Assembly (NCBI GenBank): GCA_016713365.1
Contig: JADJPG010000004.1
Location: forward strand, 62,001-126,000
Reading direction: 5' to 3'
DNA length: 64,000 nt
From: Verrucomicrobiota bacterium
Lineage (GTDB): Bacteria > Verrucomicrobiota > Verrucomicrobiia > Limisphaerales > JADJPG01
The notes under the pieces were generated by a model. That model worked only from the letters and a program-made list of their open reading frames with translations. It searched no databases and was not told where the DNA came from. The translations under genes and the position numbers were made by a program. How positions within the stretch are numbered: the stretch's first letter is position 1; each line of letters starts with the position of its first letter. Of the stretch, positions 41,301-49,400 are shown in pieces.

Positions 41301-42437
41301 TTCCCGTTTGACGCCTCCTCGGCGGAAGCGGGCCAGACCGTGACGTTCCTGGTGGAAAACGACAACCCGTCGCTCTTCAGCGCCCAACCGGCCATTGCGG
41401 CTGACGGCACCCTCACCTACACCGCGGCGGCCAACGCCAGCGGCGTGGCGACGGTCACTGTGCGGGCGCAAGACAGCGGCGGCACCGCCAACGGCGGCCG
41501 CGACACCTCGGCCGCCTGCACGTTCACCATCACGGTGAGCGGCGTGTGCGACGCCATCACGGCCAACAACGACACCGCTGAAACCCTCGGCAGCGCCCCG
41601 GTCACCATCGCCGTCCTGTCCAACGACAGCGACATCGAAGGCGGCCTGAGCATCGCCAGCGTCACCCAGGGCGCCAACGGCACCGTGGCCATCAGCGGCA
41701 ACAACGTCATCTACACCGCCAACGGCGGCTACAGCGGCGTCGACACCTTCACCTACACCGTTGTCAACGCCTGCGGCAGCCAGGCCAGCGCCACCGTCAC
41801 CGTGACGGTCGCGCCGGACTCCGTGCCCCCGACGGCAGTCATCGGAGCGGAAGCCTTGGTGGACTTCTCGCCTGACTACGAGAACCCGGTGCTCATCAGC
41901 TGCAACTGGTGGAACGCGTGCCTCGTGCTTGACGGCTGGACCAGCAGCGCGGCCGATGGCGGCGCCCTCACCTACCTGTGGTTCGACGAACTGGAACCCG
42001 TTCCGTTTGACGGCGGCCCGGTGACGACGAACTGCTACGAAGTGGGCACCCACACCATCACGCTCATCGTGACGGACAGCCGGGGCCTGACCGACAGCGA
42101 CAGCAAGACCATCGAAGTGGTGACCGCACCGCTGGCGATCGAGCTGTTGATTGAAAAGGTCAACCAATCCCGCGTGACCCGAGCGGTCAAACGCGAGCTG
42201 GTGGCCTCCCTGCGGGCGGCGCTCAACAGCGCCAAGGCCGAGAAAGGCCGTCCGACGCAACAGACGCTCGACGCGTTTGAAAAGAAAGTGCGTGCGAAGA
42301 TCGCCGAAGCGTATCCGGAAGAAGCGCGTGTGTGGATCAAGTGGTCGCAGGCGGTGAGCACGGGCATTGAGAAATGCATCAAGCCGCCGCGCAAGGCCAA
42401 GGACCACTGGGACAAGAAGAAGGCCGACGACAAGTAA
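35307..42437 (+). CDS. giant secreted mosaic protein (PA14-like, Ig-like, LamG-like, PKD-like)
   Basis: A 2376-residue exported protein with signal peptide (KLFAFSAAALALGASVSSAF). Approximate layout: DUF1349/LamG-like domain 250-445 (FDVQVRVDSLTFNGDHTKAG); three rounds of a module made of a PA14-like domain (AGNYQFAVSSDDIGNLYLSS; ETGPHVFFLSSDDGGRLFMS; TTGNWILYLRSDDASELWMD), an Ig-like domain (YQWRRNGQAIAGANGPSYTI; YQWYRNGVAIPGANSASLTV; YQWYRDGNVIPGANGTSYTL) and a SbsA-like Ig domain (KKVTLKFDKRVEVASAQNLA); then a LamG-like domain with a Gly run (about 1790-2010), a cadherin-like tandem-repeat domain (NDSDIEGGLSIASVTQGANG), a PKD-like domain and a charged helical C terminus (2275-2376, KAKDHWDKKKADDK). 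No PEP-CTERM or LPxTG anchor. It looks like an adhesin or glycan-binding surface protein. A strong terminator follows. Confidence 0.9.
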   Translation: MTKKTSIRRLQAKLFAFSAAALALGASVSSAFPVITDVVETGGDNDANDTVFAKWTGQTWSDHANNEPIIGLTTGQPYTVGLFGNHAPAFVDRSHRFTNASDTVTIPSYLIGGEYIMSGNDNRDNATYTLDVSVAKAVKVYMLIDNRLSDADGTTPPTFGADKMQWIVDEGWTPVMTGANRLGNASVADEVGIDEGADGTINQWYSVYSKEYPAGTFRLKQADNAGQNMYGAVVVPTGSGLTAVNVGGNAIGTVTEGDGGAITIVGGGNDIWDMSDEFTYAYGQKAGDFDVQVRVDSLTFNGDHTKAGIMVRESLAEDSRHVFLQVKPTAGANQTKFSYRTGHFASATDGDPGENDGRHEDPADQNAPPYPNAWLRVVRSGNVFSAHISTDGVAWTQIASQDTGAGNWQTGGGAFRESALVGLAVCRNGAGPTATAVFKEYKFNALPFTLLHASSRGNPNAILVSFSAAPDAATLVPGSFDVVGVTITSVTPGPWANSYWLNTDAPLTEGTDYSVACFSVTSGGNGPINDTDTFTHGKGYEQRAIHVGHNKTREGGDGVLDNTSYQRRLFAQADGQVAVEGNVFFEDPLPDNGTNERFYTTIFGILNVATAGNYQFAVSSDDIGNLYLSSDENPANKTRIAREPEWNGSRQYAATDRRPGQGNISAMQTLAAGNYYLEYTYAEGGGGNNGSVAWRPESGAAFANGQEPIPASAFTPSRYHDSGERGELFMNLGAVSIVSQPVSQTVIGGNPVTFGVRADGTPGYKYQWRRNGQAIAGANGPSYTIPVTLATDDGAVISCAVANEFSSAVSASATLTVNIPTPPVLLSATPDATLKKVTLKFDKRVEVASAQNLANYSIPGLTIDSAVVDGSGLGVVLTTSAQAEGTDYALTVSNVKEVTGNNALSPNPTVVNFVSFAYAAGYATKEYYLGFTAGVDAIAAAQPAPSQSCMVTLWELNEADEFENYAAKISGYFVATETGPHVFFLSSDDGGRLFMSTDENPANKVEIAREPVWASRREWTGAGGGGGRQGVNSASGGPQANISGAIELVAGQRYYMESFVQEGGGGDNMGVAVRLPSHTEDPINVTTRGIGALNLGTMVSPAGASVAITTEPSDLSLPANAFATFTVGATGTSPLCGGGVAYQWYRNGVAIPGANSASLTVGPLAETDDGSLFKVAVRVPGKGATSREALLNVSAPAPLKIVGASGSANMRDVTITFDQLVDPLTAVEVFSYTSAELGSTLSAIVNPGGTSVTVSFENEQTPGASYTVNVRDVLSSAGQAMDPAVVDVTFNAFVLSPGFLNLSIWDNIGTVNVSALTSDPRYPNSPDVRFNMASFDTRTVLPTDSRENFGGRVDGFFIPPTTGNWILYLRSDDASELWMDLGDGAGLVKIQEETGCCGAFSKLPTAPLALTGGTAYRVMALYKEAGGGDFLQVAAKLDSDPTPPDTLRPISGPSVATYVNGAGVSITASTEPQDQTFLIIPASAGSGAALLDESFTSGDGGFTATTAAAFSGTPFGYDAAAGSWQVNQADAEAGVGMTSLLDSPVITVSRAGYVYLNFSHRWSLENDNWDGAAVEISVNGGAYTAVPGTAFTAGGYNGTVRAGNSILQNKAAFVLTSANHQGPGYIDSAADLGFFNTGDTVKVRFVYGGDTNTKGPNTPSWEITSVKVTDGNAPSTVTFNFAATAVVPGNANPPIFYQWYRDGNVIPGANGTSYTLTPRLTDNGAKFSAVAYTLGGNVASREATLTVVQPNTPPTFACGPNQGVAEDAGAQTVAGWATDIKNNSIARVPTVFASDFSSLPAGTRLIDLNGAGTRPDPRVEDGILKLTDANDAGGFGGWAIGPFPVAIYESLSVSWKSRVGGGGGGGADGYSMNIGTDLSDSFTGEEGTGTGLSVTVDTFDNGTSQDVGIDIKWQGARVGYIPLPKDDDGSGNYLRKDTFVDASLTVTPAGEATVVYDGNTVTVALANYAGVQATQVLFGGRTGGANDNQWVDDLNIEAFPFDASSAEAGQTVTFLVENDNPSLFSAQPAIAADGTLTYTAAANASGVATVTVRAQDSGGTANGGRDTSAACTFTITVSGVCDAITANNDTAETLGSAPVTIAVLSNDSDIEGGLSIASVTQGANGTVAISGNNVIYTANGGYSGVDTFTYTVVNACGSQASATVTVTVAPDSVPPTAVIGAEALVDFSPDYENPVLISCNWWNACLVLDGWTSSAADGGALTYLWFDELEPVPFDGGPVTTNCYEVGTHTITLIVTDSRGLTDSDSKTIEVVTAPLAIELLIEKVNQSRVTRAVKRELVASLRAALNSAKAEKGRPTQQTLDAFEKKVRAKIAEAYPEEARVWIKWSQAVSTGIEKCIKPPRKAKDHWDKKKADDK
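40884..40901 (+). repeat. (GGT)6 simple repeat encoding a Gly run
   Basis: Six uninterrupted GGT codons (Gly 1860-1865) lie in the LamG-like domain of the giant protein. Triplet length changes would not shift the frame, so it could vary harmlessly as a flexible linker. Confidence 0.8.
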
Positions 42438-42478
42438 GCGTCGCCCCCTGACTTAAACCCAAACCTCCGAACTCAACA

Positions 42479-42517
42479 CCCGGCCGGGCAGCAATGCCCG
42501 GCCGGGCTTTTTGTTTT
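42479..42517 (+). terminator. Rho-independent terminator of the giant protein gene
   Basis: A perfect 11-bp GC stem (CCCGGCCGGGC, 42479-42489, with 42496-42506), 6-nt loop, followed by CTTTTTGTTTT. It lies 42 bp past the stop codon and separates the giant gene from the CRTAC1-like array. Confidence 0.92.
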
Positions 42518-42567
42518 GCCTGTCGAACTGGACTGTCCGATATGAAAGGGTATCGCAACCGCAACGA

Positions 42568-45500
42568 ATGAACGCGCTGAGTGCATTGAACAAGATGGTG
42601 TCGCTGTCAGCCATCCTCAGTGCGATTTCGATGTGGTGCGCGACGCAAGTTTCAGCGGCTCCATTGGAATGGACTTCGGAACCGGGTGGAAGAAGTGCTC
42701 CGGTGCGGAGTAGCGGCAGTGGTGCGAAGCCGGTGCTGGAACTCATTGAACCCGCCGCCAGTGGAATTCGTTTCACCAATCACCTCCCGGCGGAACGTCA
42801 TCTCACGAACCAGATTCTCTTGAACGGTTCCGGAGTGACGGCCGGGGATGTCGATGGTGACGGGTGGTGTGATTTGTTTTTTGCCGGTCTCGGTGGTGGC
42901 GGGAGAATGTTCCGCAATCTCGGAGGTTGGCGTTTTGAGGATATAACCGTCCGCTTGGGGTCTCGATTGTCGGGCTTGGAGCAGAGTGGCGTGGCGCTGG
43001 TGGATCTTGATGGAGACGGAGATCTCGATCTGGTCGTGAATTCCGTGGGTGGCGGAACGCACTGGTTATCCAATGACGGCAAGGGGAGTTTCACTCCGAC
43101 GGGTGAGGCGTGGAACGCGCGCCGGGGAGGGAGTTCCGTGGCGTTTGGAGATATGGATGGCGACGGGGATCTGGACGCTTACATCGCGAACTACCGGATC
43201 GTCACGATTCGTGATCAGCCGAATACCCGGTTCTCTCTTCGGACCATTGAGGGTCGTCAGCAAGTGGTGAGCGTGGACGGGGTGCCGATCTCGGATCCGG
43301 AACTCGCGAACCGATTCAACTTCCGCATCGCCCAACAAGGCGGGCGCGGATCGTTTGCCTATGATGAAAATGGCGAGCCGGATGTCTTGCTGCGAAACGA
43401 CGGCGCTGGTCGGTGGACGCCCGTAGCGTTTACGGCAGGAAGCTTCTTGGATGAAGACGGTCGTCCGCTTCCTGCGCCGCTCTTCGACTGGGGACTGTCC
43501 GTTGCGTTTCGTGATATCAACCAGGACGGCGCTCCAGATATCTATGTCTGCAATGATTTCCGGTCGCCGGATCGGCTCTGGATCAACAATGGCCGCGGTG
43601 TGTTTCGCGCGGCACAGCCGCTGACGTTGCGCCAGATCAGCCTGTCGTCCATGGGCGTGGATTTCGCGGATGTGAATCGCGATGGCTGGGATGATTTTCT
43701 GGTGGTGGACATGCTGAGTCCGGTGCATGCGCGGCGATTCACCCAGCGGATCGACATCAAGCCCGAGTTGTTGCCGGTCGGTGCGATTGAAAACCGTCCG
43801 CAGTATCCACGGAACACCTTTTTCCTGAATCGCGGCGACGGAAGTTACGCTGAGGCCGCGCAGTGGGCGGGGCTGGACGCGACGGAATGGTCGTGGACGC
43901 CGGTCTTCGTTGATGTGGATTTGGATGGCTACGAGGATTTGCTGGTGTCGAACGGCTTTGAGCGCGACGGCATGAACATGGACGCGGTGCGCCAGATTGA
44001 ATCCGCGAAGCGCGAACGAACGATGGAGACTGTCGAGCAGTTGCATTTGCGAAGGATGTTTCCGCGACTCGATACGGCGAACATGGCGTTCCGGAATCTG
44101 GGTAACGGTGCGTTTACGAATGTGAGCACGGCGTGGGGGTTTGATCTTCGCGGGGTCTCACATGGGATGTGCCTAGCGGATTTGGACAACGACGGCGACC
44201 TCGATTGCGTGGTGAACAATCTGAACGCCCCGGCTTACGTTTATCGCAACAACGCTGTCGGCGATCGAATCGCGGTGCGACTGCGAGGAAAGGGTCGGAA
44301 CACGCGGGGTATTGGTGCGCGCATTCAAGTGACGGGCGGACCGGTGGCGCAAAGCCAGGAGATGATGGCGGGCGGGCGCTACCTCTCCAGCGATGATTCC
44401 ATGCGGACGTTTGCGGCGGGGCGGGAGCCCATGCGTATCGAAGTGACGTGGCGGAGCGGTCGCCGAAGCGTGGTCGAGAATGCTAAGGCGAACCGGATTT
44501 ACGAGGTTGATGAAGCGTCGTCGGTGGAACAGTCGAGCGCGAAAGCCGCGCCGGTGGTCACGCACTTCACCGATGTGAGTGGACTGGTGAATCACCGGCA
44601 TGTCGACGAGGCGTTCGATGATTTTGCCCTTCAACCGACGCTCTCGAAACGCCTGAGCCAGTCCGGACCGGGCGTGGCATGGTTCGATGTCGATGGCGAT
44701 GGTTGGGATGATTTGCTTATTGGTTCCGGTCGGGGCGGAACGCTGGCGGTGTTTCGCAATGATGCTCGTGGCGGATTCGTCCCGATGACCGGGGCGCCGT
44801 TTGAAGGAGCAGTATCCCAAGATCAAACGACGGTGTTGGGTTTACGGACTGCCGGCGGCGAGAGAGTGGTTCTGGTGGGGAGCGCCAACTACGAAAACGG
44901 GCAGCCCAATGAGCCGGCTGTGCGGGCGTATCGCGTGCCGGCGAAGATGATGGAAGCCGCGGTTCCGGGCCAAGTCTCCAGTTCCGGTCCGATGGCGATG
45001 GCGGATGTCGATGGTGATGGCGAGCTCGATCTGTTTGTCGGCGGCAGAGCGATTCACGGCAAGTTTCCGGTCGAAGCGTCGTCGCAGCTCTATCGCCAGC
45101 GGCAAGGCAAGTTCGTGGCGGATCCGGCGGCGAATGAGGTTCTCACCAATGCCGGTCTCGTGAGCGGTGCGGTCTTCAGCGATCTGGATGCGGATGGGGA
45201 TGCGGATCTCGTGCTGGCTTGTGAATGGGGGCCGCTGAAGGTGTTTCGGAATGAACGCAGGCGTTTCGTCTCTTGGGATGCGCTGGTGAGAGCGGGGAAC
45301 GTTGAACGTATAATGTCGCAACTCACGGGCTGGTGGAATGGCGTGACGACTGGGGACTTCGACGGCGACGGACGCATGGATATCGCTGCGTCAAACTGGG
45401 GTCGGAACACGCGCACGGAAATGTTCCGGGCGCGGCCGCTGCGGTTGTTCCATGGCGAGGCGTCTGGCGATGGGAGCATTCTGTCAATCGAGGCCTACAC

Positions 45501-45987
45501 GGACCCTGTGTCGAACCGGCTTCTGCCGATGCAGCCGTTCCATGGAATGGGCGCCGCGGTGCCGGCCATGCGCGAGCGAATGGGCAGCTACGAAAACTAT
45601 GCGAACGCGACGTTGCCGGAGATATACGGCGAGTCGTGGAAGACTCTGCACGAACTGAATTCGACCGTGCTGGATTCGATGATTTTCCTGAATCGCGGCG
45701 ACCATTTTGAGGCGCGGTCGTTGCCGGTGGAAGCCAGCTCGCGCCGGCGTTCGCCGGTTTGTGCCGGGGACTTGGATGGCGATGGGTTTGAAGACCTGTT
45801 TCTCAGCCAGAATTTCTTCGCTGTGCACCCTGAACATTCGCGGCTGGATGGAGGACGGGGTTTGTGGCTCCGCGGAAGATGGTCGCGGAGGCTTCGCGGC
45901 GGTGGCAGGCCAGGCGAGTGGGTTGTTGATTTACGGCGAACAACGCGGTGCGGCCTTGAGCGACTTCTATGCCGATGGGCGCGTTGA
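42568..45987 (+). CDS. CRTAC1-like FG-GAP/UnbV protein, copy 1 (frameshifted near 3' end)
   Basis: An exported protein whose intact form would be about 1252 residues. The Met at 42568 begins a signal peptide (ending TQVSAA). It consists of two halves, each a set of FG-GAP/VCBS calcium-binding beta-propeller repeats (GDVDGDGWCDLFFAGLGGGG, LVDLDGDGDLDLVVNSVGGG, DMDGDGDLDAYIANYR, DVNRDGWDDFLVVDML) closed by an ASPIC/UnbV domain; the first UnbV is at about residues 567-655 (GIGARIQVTGGPVAQSQEMM). An extra A in 45876-45877 (GGAAGAT where GGAGAT is expected) shifts the frame, so the end (WLRGRWSRRLRGGGRPGEW on to 45987) is out of frame and the second UnbV domain is lost. It is the first of three tandem paralogues. 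Confidence 0.88.
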   Translation: MNALSALNKMVSLSAILSAISMWCATQVSAAPLEWTSEPGGRSAPVRSSGSGAKPVLELIEPAASGIRFTNHLPAERHLTNQILLNGSGVTAGDVDGDGWCDLFFAGLGGGGRMFRNLGGWRFEDITVRLGSRLSGLEQSGVALVDLDGDGDLDLVVNSVGGGTHWLSNDGKGSFTPTGEAWNARRGGSSVAFGDMDGDGDLDAYIANYRIVTIRDQPNTRFSLRTIEGRQQVVSVDGVPISDPELANRFNFRIAQQGGRGSFAYDENGEPDVLLRNDGAGRWTPVAFTAGSFLDEDGRPLPAPLFDWGLSVAFRDINQDGAPDIYVCNDFRSPDRLWINNGRGVFRAAQPLTLRQISLSSMGVDFADVNRDGWDDFLVVDMLSPVHARRFTQRIDIKPELLPVGAIENRPQYPRNTFFLNRGDGSYAEAAQWAGLDATEWSWTPVFVDVDLDGYEDLLVSNGFERDGMNMDAVRQIESAKRERTMETVEQLHLRRMFPRLDTANMAFRNLGNGAFTNVSTAWGFDLRGVSHGMCLADLDNDGDLDCVVNNLNAPAYVYRNNAVGDRIAVRLRGKGRNTRGIGARIQVTGGPVAQSQEMMAGGRYLSSDDSMRTFAAGREPMRIEVTWRSGRRSVVENAKANRIYEVDEASSVEQSSAKAAPVVTHFTDVSGLVNHRHVDEAFDDFALQPTLSKRLSQSGPGVAWFDVDGDGWDDLLIGSGRGGTLAVFRNDARGGFVPMTGAPFEGAVSQDQTTVLGLRTAGGERVVLVGSANYENGQPNEPAVRAYRVPAKMMEAAVPGQVSSSGPMAMADVDGDGELDLFVGGRAIHGKFPVEASSQLYRQRQGKFVADPAANEVLTNAGLVSGAVFSDLDADGDADLVLACEWGPLKVFRNERRRFVSWDALVRAGNVERIMSQLTGWWNGVTTGDFDGDGRMDIAASNWGRNTRTEMFRARPLRLFHGEASGDGSILSIEAYTDPVSNRLLPMQPFHGMGAAVPAMRERMGSYENYANATLPEIYGESWKTLHELNSTVLDSMIFLNRGDHFEARSLPVEASSRRRSPVCAGDLDGDGFEDLFLSQNFFAVHPEHSRLDGGRGLWLRGRWSRRLRGGGRPGEWVVDLRRTTRCGLERLLCRWAR

Positions 45988-46327
45988 TTTGGTGGTCGCG
46001 CAGAACGCAGCGGCGACCAAGTTGTTTCATAACAAGACTGCGAGACCTGGCCTGAGAATCCGCCTGCAAAGCTCGGCGGGCAACCCGTCGGCGGTCGGTG
46101 CGGTTCTGCGGGTGGTGAGCGGTGGCAGGTCGGGACCGGCGCGGGAGATTCACTCTGGCTCCGGTTACTGGTCGCAGGACAGCGCCGTTCAAGTGATCGC
46201 GATGCCCGAGGGACCTGCGGAGCTCTCAATCCGGTGGCCGGGTGGCAAGGTGACAACTTCCCTGGTTCCACCCGGTGCGATGGAGATTTCCATCGACGCG
46301 ACAGGTAAGGTCGCGGTGATGCGCTAA
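45878..46327 (+). CDS. 3' part of CRTAC1-like copy 1, out of frame
   Basis: This 450-bp stretch continues copy 1 in the +1 frame: DGRGGFAAVAGQASGLLIYG, GEQRGAALSDFYADGRVDLV and then the second ASPIC/UnbV domain (GLRIRLQSSAGNPSAVGAVL, REIHSGSGYWSQDSAVQVIA). It aligns throughout with the last 150 residues of copy 2 (46416-50168), which shows that the break is a one-base insertion and not a genuine gene boundary. Not expected to be translated alone. Confidence 0.8.
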   Translation, partial: DGRGGFAAVAGQASGLLIYGEQRGAALSDFYADGRVDLVVAQNAAATKLFHNKTARPGLRIRLQSSAGNPSAVGAVLRVVSGGRSGPAREIHSGSGYWSQDSAVQVIAMPEGPAELSIRWPGGKVTTSLVPPGAMEISIDATGKVAVMR

Positions 46328-46415
46328 ACGGGCTGGTCGGGATTCTCACCGCGGCTCGAAACAGGCTCGCCTCGGATTGAGGAATCGCTAATTTTGCCGA
46401 GTCCAATCAAGCACT

Positions 46416-49400
46416 GTGAATACAAGCTTCTGGGAACGTCTGCGGACGGTGGGGCCTGCCACGGCGGCAACGCTCACGGGCATCCTTTTGGTGCAGCTGG
46501 CCGCCACCGCTGCGGAGCGGGAAGAGGGTCCGGGCTTTCGGTCGTGGGCCGTCAACGTGCCGACAGTGGGCCGCACTTTTCTGGAACGATTGACGGCGTC
46601 GTCCACGGGGATCTCCTTCACCAATTTCCTTTCCGACGATCGTGCGCTGGAGAACAGCATGCGCACGAGCGGCTCCGGTCTGGCGGCGGGCGATGTCGAT
46701 GGCGACGGTTGGCCGGATCTTTATTTCTGCGGCATGGAGAACGCGAACGCGCTCTATCGCAATCTCGGCAACGGAAAGTTCGAGAACATCACGGCGGCGG
46801 CTGGTGTCGCGTGCGCGGAGAATTATTCCACCGGCGCCGTGCTCGCGGACGTGGATGGCGACGGCGACCTGGATCTGCTGGTCAATACGCAGGGGCAGGG
46901 ATCGCGTTTGTTCATCAATGACGGCAAGGCGAAGTTTGCGGAGTCCAAGGCCAGCGGGTTGTTGCGGCGATTCGGTGCGACGTCCGCGGCGTTCGCGGAC
47001 ATCGACGGCAACGGCACGCTCGATCTTTACGTGTGCAATTACGCCACGGTGAAAATCGAGGACCGACCGAACGCGAAGTTCGATTCGGTGAACGTGAACG
47101 GGCGTCCGGTGCTGACGGCGATTGACGGCGTGCCGATGACGTCGCCGGAGCTGACGAATCGCTACTTTGTCGATGCGGAGCGCATCGTTCGCGAGCTCGG
47201 TGAACCGGACGCGGTTTATCTCAACGACGGCAAGGGAAACTTCCGCCAGTTGTCGTGGACGGACGGGACGTTTCTCGACGAGGAGGGCAAGCCGCTGACC
47301 AAGCCTCCGTACGACTTCGGTTTGTCGGTGATGTTCCGCGACATGAACGGAGATTTCGCGCCGGACATTTACATCGCCAACGATCTCTTCCCGCCGGATC
47401 GCATCTGGGTGAACGATGGTCGCGGCAAGTTTCGTGCGATGTCGAATCTCGCCGTGCGGAACACGCCGCGCTTCTCGATGGGCGTGGACTTCGCGGACAT
47501 CAATCGCGATGGCTACGATGACTTCTTCGTCGTGGACATGCTGAGCCGCGAGCACGAGAAGCGGAAGACGCAGACGATGGGCGTCACGCCGCTCTTCCTG
47601 CCGGCGGGCCTCGTCGACAACCGACCGCAGTACAAGCGCAACACGCTCTATCTCGGTCGCGGCGACGGAACTTACGCGGAGATCGCGCAGCTCGCGGGCT
47701 TGGATGCGACTGAGTGGTCGTGGATGCCGCTGTTTCTCGATCTGGATCTGGATGGCTATGAGGACGTCTTTGTGACGACCGGTCACACGCGCGATTCGCT
47801 CAATGCCGATGCAGTGGACGCCATTCTCAAGGCACGGCGCGTGCGCAAGCTGACGGATCAGGAGCATCGCGAGCTGAAGAAGAAACACTTCCCGTTGCTA
47901 AACCTACATAATCAGGCGTTCCGCAACCGCGGCGATCTGACGTTCGAGGACAAGGCGAAGGAATGGGGTTTCGATCACGTGGGCACCACGCACGGCATGT
48001 GCACGGCGGACATCGACAATGACGGCGACCTCGATGTGATCTTGAATCATCTCAACGACAGCGCGGGCATCTATCGCAACGAATCGCCCGGCGGACGCGT
48101 CCTCGTGCGCGTGCGTGGCAAGGCGCCGAACACGCAGGGGGTCGGCGCGAAGATACGGTTTCTCGGCGGACCGATGCTGCAGAGTCAGGAGGTCATCAGC
48201 GGTGGTCGCTATCTCGCGGGCGATGACGGTGCGCGGATGTTCGCGACCGGTGCGGCGAAGGACGGCATGAGCATTGAAGTCACCTGGCGCAGCGGAGCGG
48301 TCAGCGTGGTGAATGGTGTGCGTGCGAATCGTGTGTACGAAATCGATGAGACGGGCGCGAAGTCCGGGCCGGTACCGCGTCGAGTGGATGCGCCAAGCGC
48401 GACCCCGACGCTCTTCACCGATGTGAGCGCCCGGATCAAGCATCAGCACTTGGAGGCGGAGTTTCCTGATTTCAATCGCCAGCCGTTGTTGCCTCGGAAA
48501 ATGAGTCAGCTCGGTCCGGGAGCGACGTGGTACGATTTGGATGGCGACGGGTCGGACGAATTGATTCTGGGTGGCGGCGCGGGTGGGAAGATGGCGGTGT
48601 TTCGCAATGACGGCAAAGGCGGCTTCGCTTCATGGCGGGCGCCGGTATTCGAGGAGCCGTTGCCACGCGATCAGACGACGCTGCTGGGCTGGCGCAAGGC
48701 GGACGGCTCCAATGTCGTGCTGGCCGGCGCGGCGAATTACGAGGCAGAGGAACTCGGCGGAGCGATGGTGCGCGAATACGATCCGACAAAGGAGAAACGA
48801 CAGGGCAACTTTCCCGGCTGGGAAGTTTCGGTCGGGCCGCTGGCAATGGCGGATGTGAATGGCGATGGCGTCTTGGACCTGTTCGTGGGCGGACGCGTCG
48901 AGGCGCAGAAGTATCCGGAGACGCCTTCGTCCTTGTTCTTCAAGGGCACGGGAGCGGGCTTCGAGATCGATGAGGAGAACTGCAGGCGTCTCGCGTTGAT
49001 CGGGATGGTCAGCGGGGCGGTGTTCAGCGACTTCGATGCGGACGGTGATCCGGATCTAATTCTCGCGATCGAATGGGGGCCGTTGAAGCTGTTCCGAAAT
49101 GACGGCGGGAAGTTGGTTCCATTCGATCCGGCGGTCGCCTTGCCCGACGCTCAACGTTCATCCATCTCCAAACTCACCGGCTGGTGGAACGGCGTGAACG
49201 CGGGTGACTTCGACGGCGACGGTCGGCTGGACATCGTCGCCAGCAATTGGGGCCGCAACGGGCGTTACCAGAATTTTCGCGCGAAGCCGCTGCGAGTTTA
49301 CTTCGGCGAATGGACGGTCGCTGGCGTGGCGGATGTGTTCGAAACGCATTTTGATCCCGACCTAAAGAAGGACGTGCCATGGGTTTCGTACATGTTCGCG

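Noticed and set aside
35385..42407. A 2340-codon open frame antisense to the giant protein gene
   Set aside because: It is the mirror of a GC-rich, strongly biased plus-strand gene. Its translation is rich in His, Arg and Val with no domains or signal peptide, while the plus strand has a signal peptide, recognisable domains and a terminator.
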